Notes: a model not told the origin generated them from the letters alone. 64,000 nucleotides of DNA from Bacteroidota bacterium (GCA_023450085.1 JAEXHI010000018.1:62001-126000), one strand, 5' to 3'; positions 17,625 through 27,225 are shown, counted from the first letter of the stretch. Made by a program: numbers and translations.

Positions 17625-19217
17625 ATGCAGAGAATACACAAACATAACCTGGTCGACAAATCTGAGTGGGATATCATTATTATTGGTGGGGGCGCAACAG
17701 GTCTTGGAACGGCATTAGACGCAGCAAGCAGGGGCTTAAAAACCTTACTGGTTGAGCAAGCAGACTTTGCAAAAGGAACATCAAGCAGAAGCACCAAATT
17801 GGTTCATGGCGGAGTGAGGTATCTGGCACAAGGAGATATCGCATTAGTAAAGCACGCCCTGAGAGAAAGAGGCCTCATGCAAAAAAACGCCGCTCACTTA
17901 GTACACAAAGAAGAATTCCTCATTCCCTGTTACGATTGGTTCTCTGTAGCCAAGTACCTTATAGGTTTGAAATTATACGATTGGTTAGCCGGACGTTTCA
18001 GCTTTGGAACTTCTAAGTTTTTCTCAAAAAGCGAAACCTTACACCTAATGCCTGGCATTAAAGAAGAAGGCTTAAAAGGCTCTATACGTTATTTTGATGG
18101 TCGTTTTGATGATGCAAGACTAGCCATTAACATTGCACAAACTGCAAAGGAAAATGGCGCTACTCTGGTAAATTATATGAAAGTAACCAGCTTACTTAAA
18201 AATGGTGAGCAAATTACTGGTATTACTGCCACCGATGCCATTACAAATGAAACCTTTCATTTATACGGCAAAACTGTAATTAATGCAACCGGAGTATTTG
18301 TAGATGAGATTTTACAGATGAGCAATGCCAAAGCTAAGCAAACTGTAAGACCAAGTCAGGGCGTACACATTGTATTGAAAAAGGAATTCCTGAACAGCGA
18401 TTCGGCCTTAATGATCCCTAAAACTTCTGACGGAAGGGTGCTTTTTGCTGTGCAATGGCACAACCACTTATTGGTAGGCACTACAGATACCCCTTTAGAT
18501 GAACATAGCCTCGAACCAAGGGCACTAAAAGAGGAAACAGATTTCATTTTAAACACAGCAGCCAGCTATTTTAAAACGAAACCTACAGAAAATGACATCT
18601 TAAGCGTCTTCTCAGGGCTACGTCCACTAGCCGCCCCTACTGATGGCAATGCCAATAGCACCAAAGAGATCAGCAGGGACCATAAATTAATGGTTTCAGC
18701 AAAAGGCCTAATCACTATTACAGGCGGAAAATGGACCACCTACCGTCGCATGGCTGAAGAAACCGTAAACTTAGCCATCAAAGAAGCAAAACTACCTCAA
18801 AAAGCTTGTCAAACCACTGACCTACCAATTCATGGTTGCAACAATAGCACAGACCACAACTATCTGAACATTTACGGTAGCGACAGGGCGAACATAGAGG
18901 AACTTATCAAACAAAGACCAGAGTTGGCACAAAAGTTACATCCAGACTTCCCATATACCTTTGCGGAAGTAGTATGGAGTACCAAAAACGAAATGGCCGA
19001 AACAGTAGAGGATATTTTAAGCAGACGCTTAAGAGTATTGATTATTGACGCCAAAGCAGCTATTGAAATGAGCAAAACCGTTGCTACCATCATGGCTAGC
19101 GAAATTGGATACGACAAACAATGGGAAGATGAACAAGTAAAATCTTTTGTTAAATTAGCAGAAGGGTATACTTACCAAGTAAAAAACAAAAAGGAAAATC
19201 CTGTTTTAGCGGGATAA
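17625..19217 (+). CDS. glpD: FAD-dependent glycerol-3-phosphate dehydrogenase
   Basis: A 530-aa enzyme when started at the ATG at 17625; the frame extends 11 codons upstream to a TTG that looks less likely. The N-terminal Rossmann fold (DIIIIGGGATGLGTALDAASRG, FAD binding) is followed by the GlpD signature SSRSTKLVHGGVRYL. Later blocks include LLVGTTDTPLD, LSVFSGLRPL and TGGKWTTYRRMAE. It oxidises G3P to dihydroxyacetone phosphate and passes electrons to the quinone pool at the inner membrane. First gene of glpD-glpK-glpF. Confidence 0.93.
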   Translation: MQRIHKHNLVDKSEWDIIIIGGGATGLGTALDAASRGLKTLLVEQADFAKGTSSRSTKLVHGGVRYLAQGDIALVKHALRERGLMQKNAAHLVHKEEFLIPCYDWFSVAKYLIGLKLYDWLAGRFSFGTSKFFSKSETLHLMPGIKEEGLKGSIRYFDGRFDDARLAINIAQTAKENGATLVNYMKVTSLLKNGEQITGITATDAITNETFHLYGKTVINATGVFVDEILQMSNAKAKQTVRPSQGVHIVLKKEFLNSDSALMIPKTSDGRVLFAVQWHNHLLVGTTDTPLDEHSLEPRALKEETDFILNTAASYFKTKPTENDILSVFSGLRPLAAPTDGNANSTKEISRDHKLMVSAKGLITITGGKWTTYRRMAEETVNLAIKEAKLPQKACQTTDLPIHGCNNSTDHNYLNIYGSDRANIEELIKQRPELAQKLHPDFPYTFAEVVWSTKNEMAETVEDILSRRLRVLIIDAKAAIEMSKTVATIMASEIGYDKQWEDEQVKSFVKLAEGYTYQVKNKKENPVLAG

Positions 19218-19241
19218 TTTTCCGAAACCAAAATATAAGCT

Positions 19242-20729
19242 ATGAGCAATTACATCTTATCTCTAGATCAAGGGACCACAAGTTCCCGTGCTATTGTTTT
19301 CAATCACAGCGGCGAAATAATTGCCATAGCCCAAAAAGAGTTCACCCAAATATATCCTCAAGCTGGCTGGGTAGAACACAACCCAAGTGAAATTTGGTCT
19401 ACCCAACTATCCGTAGCTACGGAAGTAATTGCCAAAGCTAATTTAACCGCTGCCGACATCAAGGCCATTGGAATTACCAACCAGCGAGAAACTACGGTAG
19501 TTTGGGATAAAACCACAGGCAAACCAATATACAACGCCATTGTTTGGCAAGATAGGCGAACCTCGGAATACTGCAACTCGATTAAAAAACAAGGTCTATC
19601 CCAAAAGATACAAGAGAAAACAGGTTTGATCATCGACTCCTATTTTTCAGCAACCAAGGTAAAATGGATTTTAGAGAATGTAGAAGGTGCTAGAGAAAAA
19701 GTTGATAAAGGAGAATTAGCCTTTGGCACAGTTGACAGCTGGTTAATTTGGAATTTGACTGCAGGAAAAGTGCATGTAACAGATGTGAGCAACGCATCAC
19801 GCACCATGCTTTACAACATCCATTCCTTAACATGGGACAATGACTTGCTTGAATTATTTGGCATTCCAAGTTCTATGCTGCCACAAGTAAAATCATCAAG
19901 CGAAGTATACGGCACCACAGCAGGAAATATTTTGGCGGCGCAAATCCCAATTGCGGGTATTGCAGGTGATCAACAATCAGCCTTGTTTGGACAGATGTGT
20001 ACACAACCAGGAATGGTTAAAAACACTTACGGCACAGGTTGTTTCATGTTGATGAACATTGGCAAAACTCCTAAAACCTCCACCAACAATTTATTGACCA
20101 CTATTGCTTGGCAAATTAACGGCGAGGTAAATTATGCGCTTGAAGGCAGTATTTTCATTGCTGGAGCAATTGTACAATGGTTAAGAGACGAGCTAGGCTT
20201 GATTGAGAAATCAGCAGATATAGAGCTACTGGCTCAAAAAGTGGAAGACACGCAAGGTGTTTATATTGTCCCAGCATTTGCTGGATTGGGCGCCCCCTAC
20301 TGGAACCAAGATGCTAGAGGGACCATCACAGGCATTACCCGTGGCACTAACAAATCGCACATGGCCAGAGCTGCCCTAGAAAGTATCGCCTACCAGACCA
20401 TGGATGTTTTAAATGCCATGCAGGCAGATGCAGATACTCCTATATCCGAATTGAGAGTCGATGGTGGAGCTACTGCCAACAACCTATTAATGCAATTCCA
20501 AGCAGACTTGTTGAGCTGCAAAGTAGTACGACCTGAAGTGACCGAAGTAACGGCAATTGGAGCGGCGTATTTGGCCGGTCTAGCTACCGGTTTTTGGCAA
20601 AATATCGAAGAAATTAAATCGCAATGGCAGATCAACAAAACCTTTGCTGCCAATGCCAATATTGATAACAGCAAGCGCATAGAAGGTTGGAAAAAAGCAG
20701 TAAGAGCAGCCATTGCAAATACAGAGTAG
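19242..20729 (+). CDS. glpK: Glycerol kinase
   Basis: A 495-aa FGGY-family kinase phosphorylating glycerol to G3P with ATP. Near-canonical GlpK blocks: LSLDQGTTSSRAIVF (N-terminal phosphate loop), QKEFTQIYPQAGWVEH, ITNQRETTVVWD, VWQDRRT, and later PAFAGLGAPYWNQDARG and ELRVDGGATANNLLMQFQ. The length matches the family. It starts 24 bp after glpD. In E. coli GlpK is controlled by FBP and IIA-Glc; nothing here shows which control applies. Confidence 0.95.
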   Translation: MSNYILSLDQGTTSSRAIVFNHSGEIIAIAQKEFTQIYPQAGWVEHNPSEIWSTQLSVATEVIAKANLTAADIKAIGITNQRETTVVWDKTTGKPIYNAIVWQDRRTSEYCNSIKKQGLSQKIQEKTGLIIDSYFSATKVKWILENVEGAREKVDKGELAFGTVDSWLIWNLTAGKVHVTDVSNASRTMLYNIHSLTWDNDLLELFGIPSSMLPQVKSSSEVYGTTAGNILAAQIPIAGIAGDQQSALFGQMCTQPGMVKNTYGTGCFMLMNIGKTPKTSTNNLLTTIAWQINGEVNYALEGSIFIAGAIVQWLRDELGLIEKSADIELLAQKVEDTQGVYIVPAFAGLGAPYWNQDARGTITGITRGTNKSHMARAALESIAYQTMDVLNAMQADADTPISELRVDGGATANNLLMQFQADLLSCKVVRPEVTEVTAIGAAYLAGLATGFWQNIEEIKSQWQINKTFAANANIDNSKRIEGWKKAVRAAIANTE

Positions 20730-20781
20730 TGATCAGTTTGCAATTGAAAGTTTTAAGTTAGCAGTCCACAATTCATCCTTT

Positions 20782-20813
20782 CAACCAACCAACCAACCAA
20801 CCAACCAACCAAC
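20782..20813 (+). repeat. (CAAC)8 tetranucleotide repeat before glpF
   Basis: Eight perfect CAAC units run from 20782 to 20813 and end 3 bp before the glpF ATG at 20817. Tetranucleotide runs can change length by slippage and so may tune translation of the facilitator. It could also be an expanded form of the CAAC-rich leader seen before glpT and gltB in this window. Confidence 0.9.
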
Positions 20814-20816
20814 AAC

Positions 20817-21551
20817 ATGAACATTTACGTTGCAGAATTTATAGGCACAGCCATCATGATTTTACTAGGAAACGGCGTAGTGGCCAATGTAGTCCTTAAA
20901 GATACTAAAGGCAACAACAGTGGCTGGATGGTAATTACTACCGCTTGGGCACTGGCCGTATTTGTAGCGGTGGTTGTTGCTGGACCTCATAGTGGTGCGC
21001 ACTTGAACCCTGCCGTAACACTAGCCTTAGCTATTGCCAATGCTTTTGAATGGACTAAAGTACCTTACTATATGCTCGCCCAATTAGGTGGCGCTATGAC
21101 GGGTTCATTATTGGTATGGCTTTTCTACAAAGATCATTTTAACGCTACTGACGAAAAAGGCTTAAAAGCAGCGCCTTTTGCCACTGGACCAGCTATCGCC
21201 AACAAAGCTTCCAACTTGTTTTCTGAAATTGTAGGCACCTTTGTCCTTATTTTCGTGATTTTCTACATTACCGGCGGAGAAATGGGCAGCGAAAAAACAC
21301 CCATCGGACTTGGTTCTGTTGGGGCATTGCCTGTAGCCTTTTTAGTTTGGGTAATTGGCTTAAGCTTAGGAGGAACCACGGGCTATGCTATTAACCCAGC
21401 CAGAGACTTAGGCCCACGAATTATCCATAGCATAATCCCGATGAAAGGAAAAGGTGACAGCAATTGGGGCTACGCTTGGGTTCCAATTATAGGCCCAATC
21501 ATAGGCGCTAGTTTAGCAGCACTGCTACATCTGTTCTTAAAAATCAATTAA
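20817..21551 (+). CDS. glpF: Glycerol uptake facilitator (aquaglyceroporin)
   Basis: A 244-aa MIP-family channel with six membrane segments. Both NPA boxes are present: GAHLNPAVT (Asn64) and AINPARDLGPR (193-197); the Asp after the second NPA is the glycerol-channel signature. The region GEMGSEKTPIGLGSVGALPVAFLVW is typical of GlpF. It lets glycerol enter for GlpK, 87 bp after glpK and with the (CAAC)8 tract as its immediate leader. Its last 8 bp overlap the convergent histidine kinase gene. Confidence 0.94.
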   Translation: MNIYVAEFIGTAIMILLGNGVVANVVLKDTKGNNSGWMVITTAWALAVFVAVVVAGPHSGAHLNPAVTLALAIANAFEWTKVPYYMLAQLGGAMTGSLLVWLFYKDHFNATDEKGLKAAPFATGPAIANKASNLFSEIVGTFVLIFVIFYITGGEMGSEKTPIGLGSVGALPVAFLVWVIGLSLGGTTGYAINPARDLGPRIIHSIIPMKGKGDSNWGYAWVPIIGPIIGASLAALLHLFLKIN

Positions 21552-23328
21552 CGTGCTTACGTAACTCTTCAAAAAGATCATCAGGATGGAAAGGTTTAGA
21601 CAAATAACCATTCATCCCAACAGCCAACACCTCCTCTAACACTTGACTATTTACCGTAGCAGTAAGTGCAATAATAGGAACATTGGACTTTTGAACATCC
21701 GACAAACATCTTATTGCTTTGGTAGTTTCATAACCATCCAATTCAGGCATATACAGATCCATCAAAATAAGATCATAAGTATTAACCAAAATCATTTCGA
21801 GGGCCATTTTGCCATTTTCGGCTATATCTGGATTAATTTCCATCCGGTTAAGGGTTTTATTAATTACCATGATATTTACCGCATTATCTTCCACCACCAA
21901 AACTTTCAATTTAGACAAATCCGAAGACCTACGATCTTCCGAGTCGCTACTTTTCACATGATCATCGACACTTTTGCTATAAGGAAAAACAATATCAAAA
22001 CTAAACCTAGCCCCCTTCCCTATGCTACTTTCAATTTGTACAGTCGATTGATAAAGCTCTAATACTCGTTTCACAATCGGAAGCCCTAAGCCAGTACCAC
22101 CGTAATTCCTGGTCGTACTTACGGAAGCCTGCACAAACTCATCAAAAATGCCATGCTGCCTACTTTCGTCTATACCAATGCCAGTATCCTCTACTACAAA
22201 CCTTATCTCCACACTTTCTTCTGTAATTGATAATTCGCTGCAAGCCAACTTAACACTTCCTTTTTCGGTAAATTTAACGGCATTGTTCAACAGATTTAGC
22301 AACACTTGCGTAATACGAGTAGGATCTCCAATTAAAGTGAGCGGGCGCAAAGAGCCGGCTACTTCGAAAGTAAAGTCCAGCTGCTTTTCTGAAGCCTTCA
22401 ACTTTGTAGCGGCATAAATATTCTCTATTAAATCATAAAGATTAAAAGGTGTACTTTCCAACTCCACCACATCCGAATCGAGTTTGTTAAAATCCAAGAT
22501 ATCATTAACCAGGGCCAACAAGTTCTCCGCTGAAAATTTAAGCACCGAAAGTGTTTCTTCTTGATCTTTACGAGGCTCTTGATGCAACAACACATTGGTT
22601 AAGCCTATTACGCCGTTTAATGGTGTCCTAAGCTCGTGCGACATTGTCGATAAAAACCGCATCCTCACATTGGAAAGCTCCTTAATTTCCTCAATGGTTT
22701 GGTTAAGCTTCTCGTTGGTGTTATTAAGCTGATTTTTTGTCTCTGTTAAAATCGCAATGTTCTTATTAAACACCTTGAAAAAAAAGTAATGCAAAAATGC
22801 GATGGCAAAAAAATCGTAGATCAATACGTAAACATAGATAGGCCTAGCAACCACCTGAGGACCAACACCCAAAAAGAAATAATCCCTACTGAAAAAGGCT
22901 GCATCAACTAACACTGGTGCAATGTTAATGGCAGCATAAACCCACCCTACCCTTGAACCATGCATGTAAAAGCCAAAGGCACAAGCAAGCCAAATGTATT
23001 GTAAAGTAGCGGCGTTAATGCCCTGCACATACACCAAAATATTTGCCCACACCCCAAGAAACGTGATCAAAACCAGCACAATATGCGACAATATTCGCCA
23101 TACGTTAAAAGTATAATGCACATACAAGGCAACGATGGCCAAAACGGAAATGACAATCGCCCTAACTAGTTGAGGAATTTGACCCGTGTAACCGTAGGCG
23201 GCAACCAATGATAAACCAAAGAAAAAATAGGCCATCAAAAGATAAAATAACATCTGAGTACGAGCCTGATTGATTGGATCGCTTTCCCTAGCAGTTATTC
23301 TCTCGATGAAATCTCGTATAAGAGGCAT
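21544..23328 (-). CDS. Hybrid sensor histidine kinase with receiver domain
   Basis: A 594-aa protein. About six or seven membrane segments (residues ~25-190) form the sensor part, then a coiled linker (~195-220). HisKA follows with the phosphorylated His231 in STMSHELRTPLNGV, then a HATPase domain (NLLNNAVKF N-box, DTGIGID G1, GGTGLGLPIV G2). The C-terminal receiver has Asp524 in LMDLYMPELDG and the conserved Lys in YLSKPF. No DNA-binding output is attached, so phosphotransfer to another protein is expected. The signal is unknown. It converges on glpF with an 8-bp overlap and has no obvious partner nearby. Confidence 0.9.
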   Translation of the reverse strand: MPLIRDFIERITARESDPINQARTQMLFYLLMAYFFFGLSLVAAYGYTGQIPQLVRAIVISVLAIVALYVHYTFNVWRILSHIVLVLITFLGVWANILVYVQGINAATLQYIWLACAFGFYMHGSRVGWVYAAINIAPVLVDAAFFSRDYFFLGVGPQVVARPIYVYVLIYDFFAIAFLHYFFFKVFNKNIAILTETKNQLNNTNEKLNQTIEEIKELSNVRMRFLSTMSHELRTPLNGVIGLTNVLLHQEPRKDQEETLSVLKFSAENLLALVNDILDFNKLDSDVVELESTPFNLYDLIENIYAATKLKASEKQLDFTFEVAGSLRPLTLIGDPTRITQVLLNLLNNAVKFTEKGSVKLACSELSITEESVEIRFVVEDTGIGIDESRQHGIFDEFVQASVSTTRNYGGTGLGLPIVKRVLELYQSTVQIESSIGKGARFSFDIVFPYSKSVDDHVKSSDSEDRRSSDLSKLKVLVVEDNAVNIMVINKTLNRMEINPDIAENGKMALEMILVNTYDLILMDLYMPELDGYETTKAIRCLSDVQKSNVPIIALTATVNSQVLEEVLAVGMNGYLSKPFHPDDLFEELRKHVN

Positions 23329-23435
23329 AGAGCTAAATTTAGTGTGTTAACCAATTATACGAAGCTTAAATGTAAAATCCATCAAATTATACACTTATTG
23401 ACAAAAAAATAAATAATCTGCCAGCCCTCCCCTTA

Positions 23436-24314
23436 TTACTCGCCCTCGTGGAGATGATGCATTACCTGTGGATCGTAAATTTCTACTTCACCAAAGCCTT
23501 TGCGATAAATAAGCCAACCTATCCAAACAATCAAGAGAACGGTGCAGAAAATCGAACCCTCAATACCAAAAGCACCACCAGAAAGGTAGGTTGAACCTAT
23601 AGGCGTAGCCTTTACTGCACCAGGCATTTCGTTACCACTTACATTATAGCCAAGAAGCACTCCTTGCGTAAAATTCCATCCAAAATGAATACCAATAGCC
23701 CACGAGATATTTTTCTTTTGCAAAGTATAAATACAAAACAGCACCCCTGCTAAAGTGATATTGAACAAGCCTATAGCCGTAAAATTTGGATTTCCGAAAT
23801 GCGCCAACGCAAACAGTATTCCATTAAAAAATATCGTAAACCATACAGGATATCGCTCTGCAAAGGCAAATAATGGATAAGCCCTAAACAACATCTCTTC
23901 AAAAAAGGCAATCAGCAGGAAATAAACAAAGTACAAAAGCATTTCCGAAACTGCCATATTTTTCAAACTAAAGCTCACGTTACCATTAACATAAAGCAAT
24001 AAGGCGCAAAGCGACATAAATACCAAACCAATTGCAGTACCTTTTAAAAAGCCACTAAACGCTCCTTCTTTCCTCACAAAAATGGCATAGAAATCCAGAT
24101 AAGGTAAAATCCTGAATATCATGAGGGAGGCACTGATAACCACCACCACTAAACTGGCCTGAGCCGAAATATCAGCAAGTAATTGATTTGGTGCTGGAGG
24201 AAGTAAGTTAAGCTGAATAACTAACCCAAAAGGAAGAATACAAACAAAACACAAAAAAATAAATAAAGTAACCCTAAACACGGGTGCTAGGTGATAGAAA
24301 ATATTATTCCTCAT
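23436..24314 (-). CDS. CPBP-family intramembrane metalloprotease
   Basis: A 292-aa membrane protein with about eight hydrophobic segments. The CPBP (Abi/Rce1-like) motifs are present: EEMLFRAYPLF (EExxxR), HFG in LFALAHFGNPNFTA, and the third motif HFGWNFTQGVLLG with its His and Asn. Such enzymes are intramembrane proteases; bacterial roles include bacteriocin self-immunity and processing of membrane factors. Its start overlaps the stop of the upstream NUDIX gene by 4 bp, so the two are translationally coupled. Substrate unknown. Confidence 0.85.
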   Translation of the reverse strand: MRNNIFYHLAPVFRVTLFIFLCFVCILPFGLVIQLNLLPPAPNQLLADISAQASLVVVVISASLMIFRILPYLDFYAIFVRKEGAFSGFLKGTAIGLVFMSLCALLLYVNGNVSFSLKNMAVSEMLLYFVYFLLIAFFEEMLFRAYPLFAFAERYPVWFTIFFNGILFALAHFGNPNFTAIGLFNITLAGVLFCIYTLQKKNISWAIGIHFGWNFTQGVLLGYNVSGNEMPGAVKATPIGSTYLSGGAFGIEGSIFCTVLLIVWIGWLIYRKGFGEVEIYDPQVMHHLHEGE

Positions 24315-24745
24315 ACCAGTGTCCCCAATAATCCTACTACCGTTTTATCGGTTCTAAAAGTAACATCCTCCTCTACCATTTCGTTAATCTTCTTCCATCT
24401 AAAAGACTGATTCAAACCTTCATCAAAATCAAACGCCTCGGTTTTAAAATTCAATTGCAACGGATTAACAGCCTTAACCAAATAATAGATACTGATCACT
24501 TGGCTCTCGTTAAAGGACGATTTCTCGTAAAAATCGGTGGTATAAAAATGACTGACAACTTCCACTTCCGCTTCGCACTCTTCCATAAATTCGCGCTTTA
24601 GGCCATCAATCAAACCTTCTCCAAGTTCCAATCCTCCACCTGGAAATTTGGTAAAATACCGCCCTACCTCAAACTCATCACTCAATAAAACTTCCTGATC
24701 TTGGTTAATCAACAACCCGTAAACTCTAATATTGAAATAGCTCAT
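24311..24745 (-). CDS. NUDIX hydrolase
   Basis: A 144-aa NUDIX protein. The Nudix box reads GGGLELGEGLIDGLKREFMEE (residues ~36-56), with all the metal-binding Glu residues; the usual Gly after REx(2)EE is replaced by Ala/Glu (CEAEV). It would hydrolyse a nucleoside diphosphate linked to another moiety; the substrate cannot be read from sequence. It follows the CDF gene with no gap and overlaps the CPBP gene by 4 bp, making a three-gene operon. Confidence 0.85.
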   Translation of the reverse strand: MSYFNIRVYGLLINQDQEVLLSDEFEVGRYFTKFPGGGLELGEGLIDGLKREFMEECEAEVEVVSHFYTTDFYEKSSFNESQVISIYYLVKAVNPLQLNFKTEAFDFDEGLNQSFRWKKINEMVEEDVTFRTDKTVVGLLGTLV

Positions 24746-25720
24746 CTACTGAAAGTGCTTTTGATTTTTGGTAACATTCTCCATATTCCACTTTATTTCC
24801 GCTCTAAAAGCTTCTGTCCTTACCGGACAATTTTCCATTTTACAATAATGGCAACAGGCAGGCAAACATGGATCAGCATGGATAAACAGTTCTGTTTGAT
24901 GATTTACAGACTGGTTAATGAGCTTATCTATTGCTGATATTTCCTGATGAACGGTATTCAAATCAAAATAGTATGGCAAAGTAACATGGCAGTCAATGTG
25001 CAAATCGGCCCCATATTGCTGCGCCCTTAAATTATGTACATCAATCCAGCTAGGCTGTCTATTCTCTTGCAATATATTCACCACCTCTTTTACTAATTCA
25101 ATGTTGCTCTCGTCCATTAAACCACCTACCGATTTACGGGTAAGTTTATAACCGCTAAAAACAATATAAATCCCTAAAAGAATGGAAATTACACTATCTA
25201 ACCATAAAATTTGGGTAAGTTGGATAATAATAATCCCTACCACCAAACCAGCACTACTCAAAGCATCGGTAAGTAAGTGCTTGCCATCGGCCTCCAACGT
25301 TAACGACTTGTTAGCTTTTCCGGTCTTAATCAGAAAAAGCCCCACAATAAGGTTAATTAAACCTGTAGCAGCAATAATTAGCGCACCATTGTACAAATCG
25401 TTTACTTCATTCCCATAAAACAAACTGTAAACCGATTTAATTAGAATAACCACTCCTGCGATGCAAATAAGTACCCCTTCCACAAATACAGAGAAGAACT
25501 CTACCTTTCCGTGTCCATAAGGATGGTTTTCATCTTTAGGCATCGTGGCCAAATAAATGCTATAGAAAGCAAAACCACTCGCCAGCACATTTACGATACT
25601 CTCGGCGGCATCGGTTAAAATAGCATTGGAATTGGTAATGAAATAGGCAACAAATTTGGCCAGCATCAATAAAATACTGGTACAAAGCGATATTAATATG
25701 GCTCTTTTATTCGTGATCAA
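24746..25720 (-). CDS. Cation diffusion facilitator transporter
   Basis: A 324-aa CDF protein with six membrane helices. Metal sites of the family are seen in ILTDAAESIVN (helix II) and LTDALSSAGLVVG (helix V); the HPYGHGKVEFFS loop is diagnostic. A cytoplasmic domain (INLREN-like, DVHNLRAQQYGADLHIDCHVTLP) follows. The C-terminal tail has five Cys in CLPACCHYCKMENC, an added metal-binding motif. It would export Zn, Fe or Mn out of the cytoplasm; the metal is not certain. First gene of the CDF-NUDIX-CPBP operon. Confidence 0.9.
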   Translation of the reverse strand: MITNKRAILISLCTSILLMLAKFVAYFITNSNAILTDAAESIVNVLASGFAFYSIYLATMPKDENHPYGHGKVEFFSVFVEGVLICIAGVVILIKSVYSLFYGNEVNDLYNGALIIAATGLINLIVGLFLIKTGKANKSLTLEADGKHLLTDALSSAGLVVGIIIIQLTQILWLDSVISILLGIYIVFSGYKLTRKSVGGLMDESNIELVKEVVNILQENRQPSWIDVHNLRAQQYGADLHIDCHVTLPYYFDLNTVHQEISAIDKLINQSVNHQTELFIHADPCLPACCHYCKMENCPVRTEAFRAEIKWNMENVTKNQKHFQ

Positions 25721-25950
25721 AGCTAGCTTGTTTTATGTCGCAAAATTACGCGTAAAAGTGTTATGTTTACACACAAATGCACTGTTTCTTTCCTCAATAA
25801 AAAAACAAAAGCATATTTTCTCATCGAACAAACCAAACGCCAAAATCCTTGGACGGAAATCCTTTTGTCAAATTATCAACAAAACCATAAAAACATTAAA
25901 CGAATGCCATTAAAATACATCTTTTATTAGGGTGTTACAAATAAGGTTTC

Positions 25951-25958
25951 TATATTTG
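25951..25958 (+). promoter_or_regulatory. -7 box of the aminotransferase gene
   Basis: TATATTTG matches TAnnTTTG and lies 19 bp before the start codon at 25977, implying a very short leader. A -33 element is not clear. Confidence 0.5.
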
Positions 25959-25976
25959 TTATCTCACAAAAACATC

Positions 25977-27173
25977 ATGAGCATTTTATCAGACAGAATA
26001 AATAACCTTTCAGAATCCGCTACGCTAAAAATGACTAAACTAGGTCGTGAGTTAGCTGCAAAAGGCGTAAATGTAATTAGTTTAAGTGTTGGCGAGCCAG
26101 ATTTCAATACGCCAGAGCACGTTAAAGAAGCTGCAAAAAAAGCATTGGACGAAAACTATACTCGTTACTCACCGGTACCGGGCTATCCAGATTTACGCCA
26201 AGCCATTGTAAACAAGTTAAAGACAGAAAACAATCTTGACTACGACATTTCTCAAATTGTAGTTTCTACTGGAGCTAAGCAATCTTTATCGAACGTTATT
26301 CTAACCTTAATTAACCCAGGTGATGAGGTAATTATCCCTACACCGTATTGGGTTTCTTATTCTGAAATGGTAACCCTTGCCGAAGGGAAATCTGTTTTCA
26401 TCAATACTTCTATCGAAAGTGATTTCAAAATCACACCAGAGCAACTAGAAGCAGCCATTACTCCAAAAAGTAAATTGTTCATGTTCTCTTCGCCAAACAA
26501 CCCAACAGGTACTGTTTACAGCAAAGATGAGTTGGCAGCCTTGGCTAAAGTATTCGAAAAACACCCTAACATCTTCATCCTTTCCGATGAAATTTACGAG
26601 CATATTAACTTTGTTGACAAACACGAATCAATTGCTCAATTCCCAAGCATTAAAGACCGCGTAATCATCGTAAACGGCTTTTCTAAAGCTTTTGCAATGA
26701 CCGGATGGCGCTTAGGCTACATCGCAGCCAGCAAAGAAATTGCTGCCGCAAACGACAAGCTTCAAGGCCAAACCACTTCAGGCACTTGCTCTATTGCGCA
26801 ACGTGCAGGTATTGTAGCTTATGAACAAGGATTGGATACCGTAAACGAAATGAAAAAAGCTTTCGCACGTCGTCGCCAGTTGGTGTACGATTTGTTGAAA
26901 GACATTCCAGGTGTGAAAACCAATTTACCAGAAGGAGCATTCTATTTCTTCCCAGAAATCAGTTCATTCTTTGGTAAAAAAGATGCAGATGGCAATGTGA
27001 TTAAAAACTCTAGCGATTTGGCACTTTACCTATTAAATGTTGGGCATGTGGCAACCGTAGGCGGTGATAGTTTCGGAAACGACAATTACATCCGTTTGTC
27101 TTACGCCGCTTCAGACGAGAGCTTGGTAGAAGCCTTAAGAAGAATTAAAGAAGCACTAGGTAAATTAAGCTAG
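25977..27173 (+). CDS. aspC: Class I aminotransferase (aspartate aminotransferase type)
   Basis: A 398-aa PLP enzyme started at the ATG at 25977 (MSILSDRINNLSESATLKM); the frame reaches a GTG 45 bp upstream that overlaps the promoter and is less likely. It follows the 1-gamma subgroup represented by Thermus aspartate aminotransferase: GEPDFNTPEHVKEAA, YSPVPGYPDLRQAI, PTPYWVSYSEMV, SSPNNPTGTVYS, and the PLP Lys in NGFSKAFAMTGWRLGY. The final Arg is in IRLSYAAS. It transfers the amino group between aspartate (or related acids) and 2-oxoglutarate in the cytoplasm. Monocistronic with a terminator behind. Confidence 0.9.
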   Translation: MSILSDRINNLSESATLKMTKLGRELAAKGVNVISLSVGEPDFNTPEHVKEAAKKALDENYTRYSPVPGYPDLRQAIVNKLKTENNLDYDISQIVVSTGAKQSLSNVILTLINPGDEVIIPTPYWVSYSEMVTLAEGKSVFINTSIESDFKITPEQLEAAITPKSKLFMFSSPNNPTGTVYSKDELAALAKVFEKHPNIFILSDEIYEHINFVDKHESIAQFPSIKDRVIIVNGFSKAFAMTGWRLGYIAASKEIAAANDKLQGQTTSGTCSIAQRAGIVAYEQGLDTVNEMKKAFARRRQLVYDLLKDIPGVKTNLPEGAFYFFPEISSFFGKKDADGNVIKNSSDLALYLLNVGHVATVGGDSFGNDNYIRLSYAASDESLVEALRRIKEALGKLS

Positions 27174-27193
27174 TCGACTTATAAAATAATTAG

Positions 27194-27225
27194 AAGAGTC
27201 TTGGTAAATGCCAAGGCTCTTTTTT
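27194..27225 (+). terminator. Intrinsic terminator of the aminotransferase gene
   Basis: AAGAG-CTTGG / CCAAG-CTCTT arms with one internal mismatch, 6-nt loop, followed by a run of T. Confidence 0.85.
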
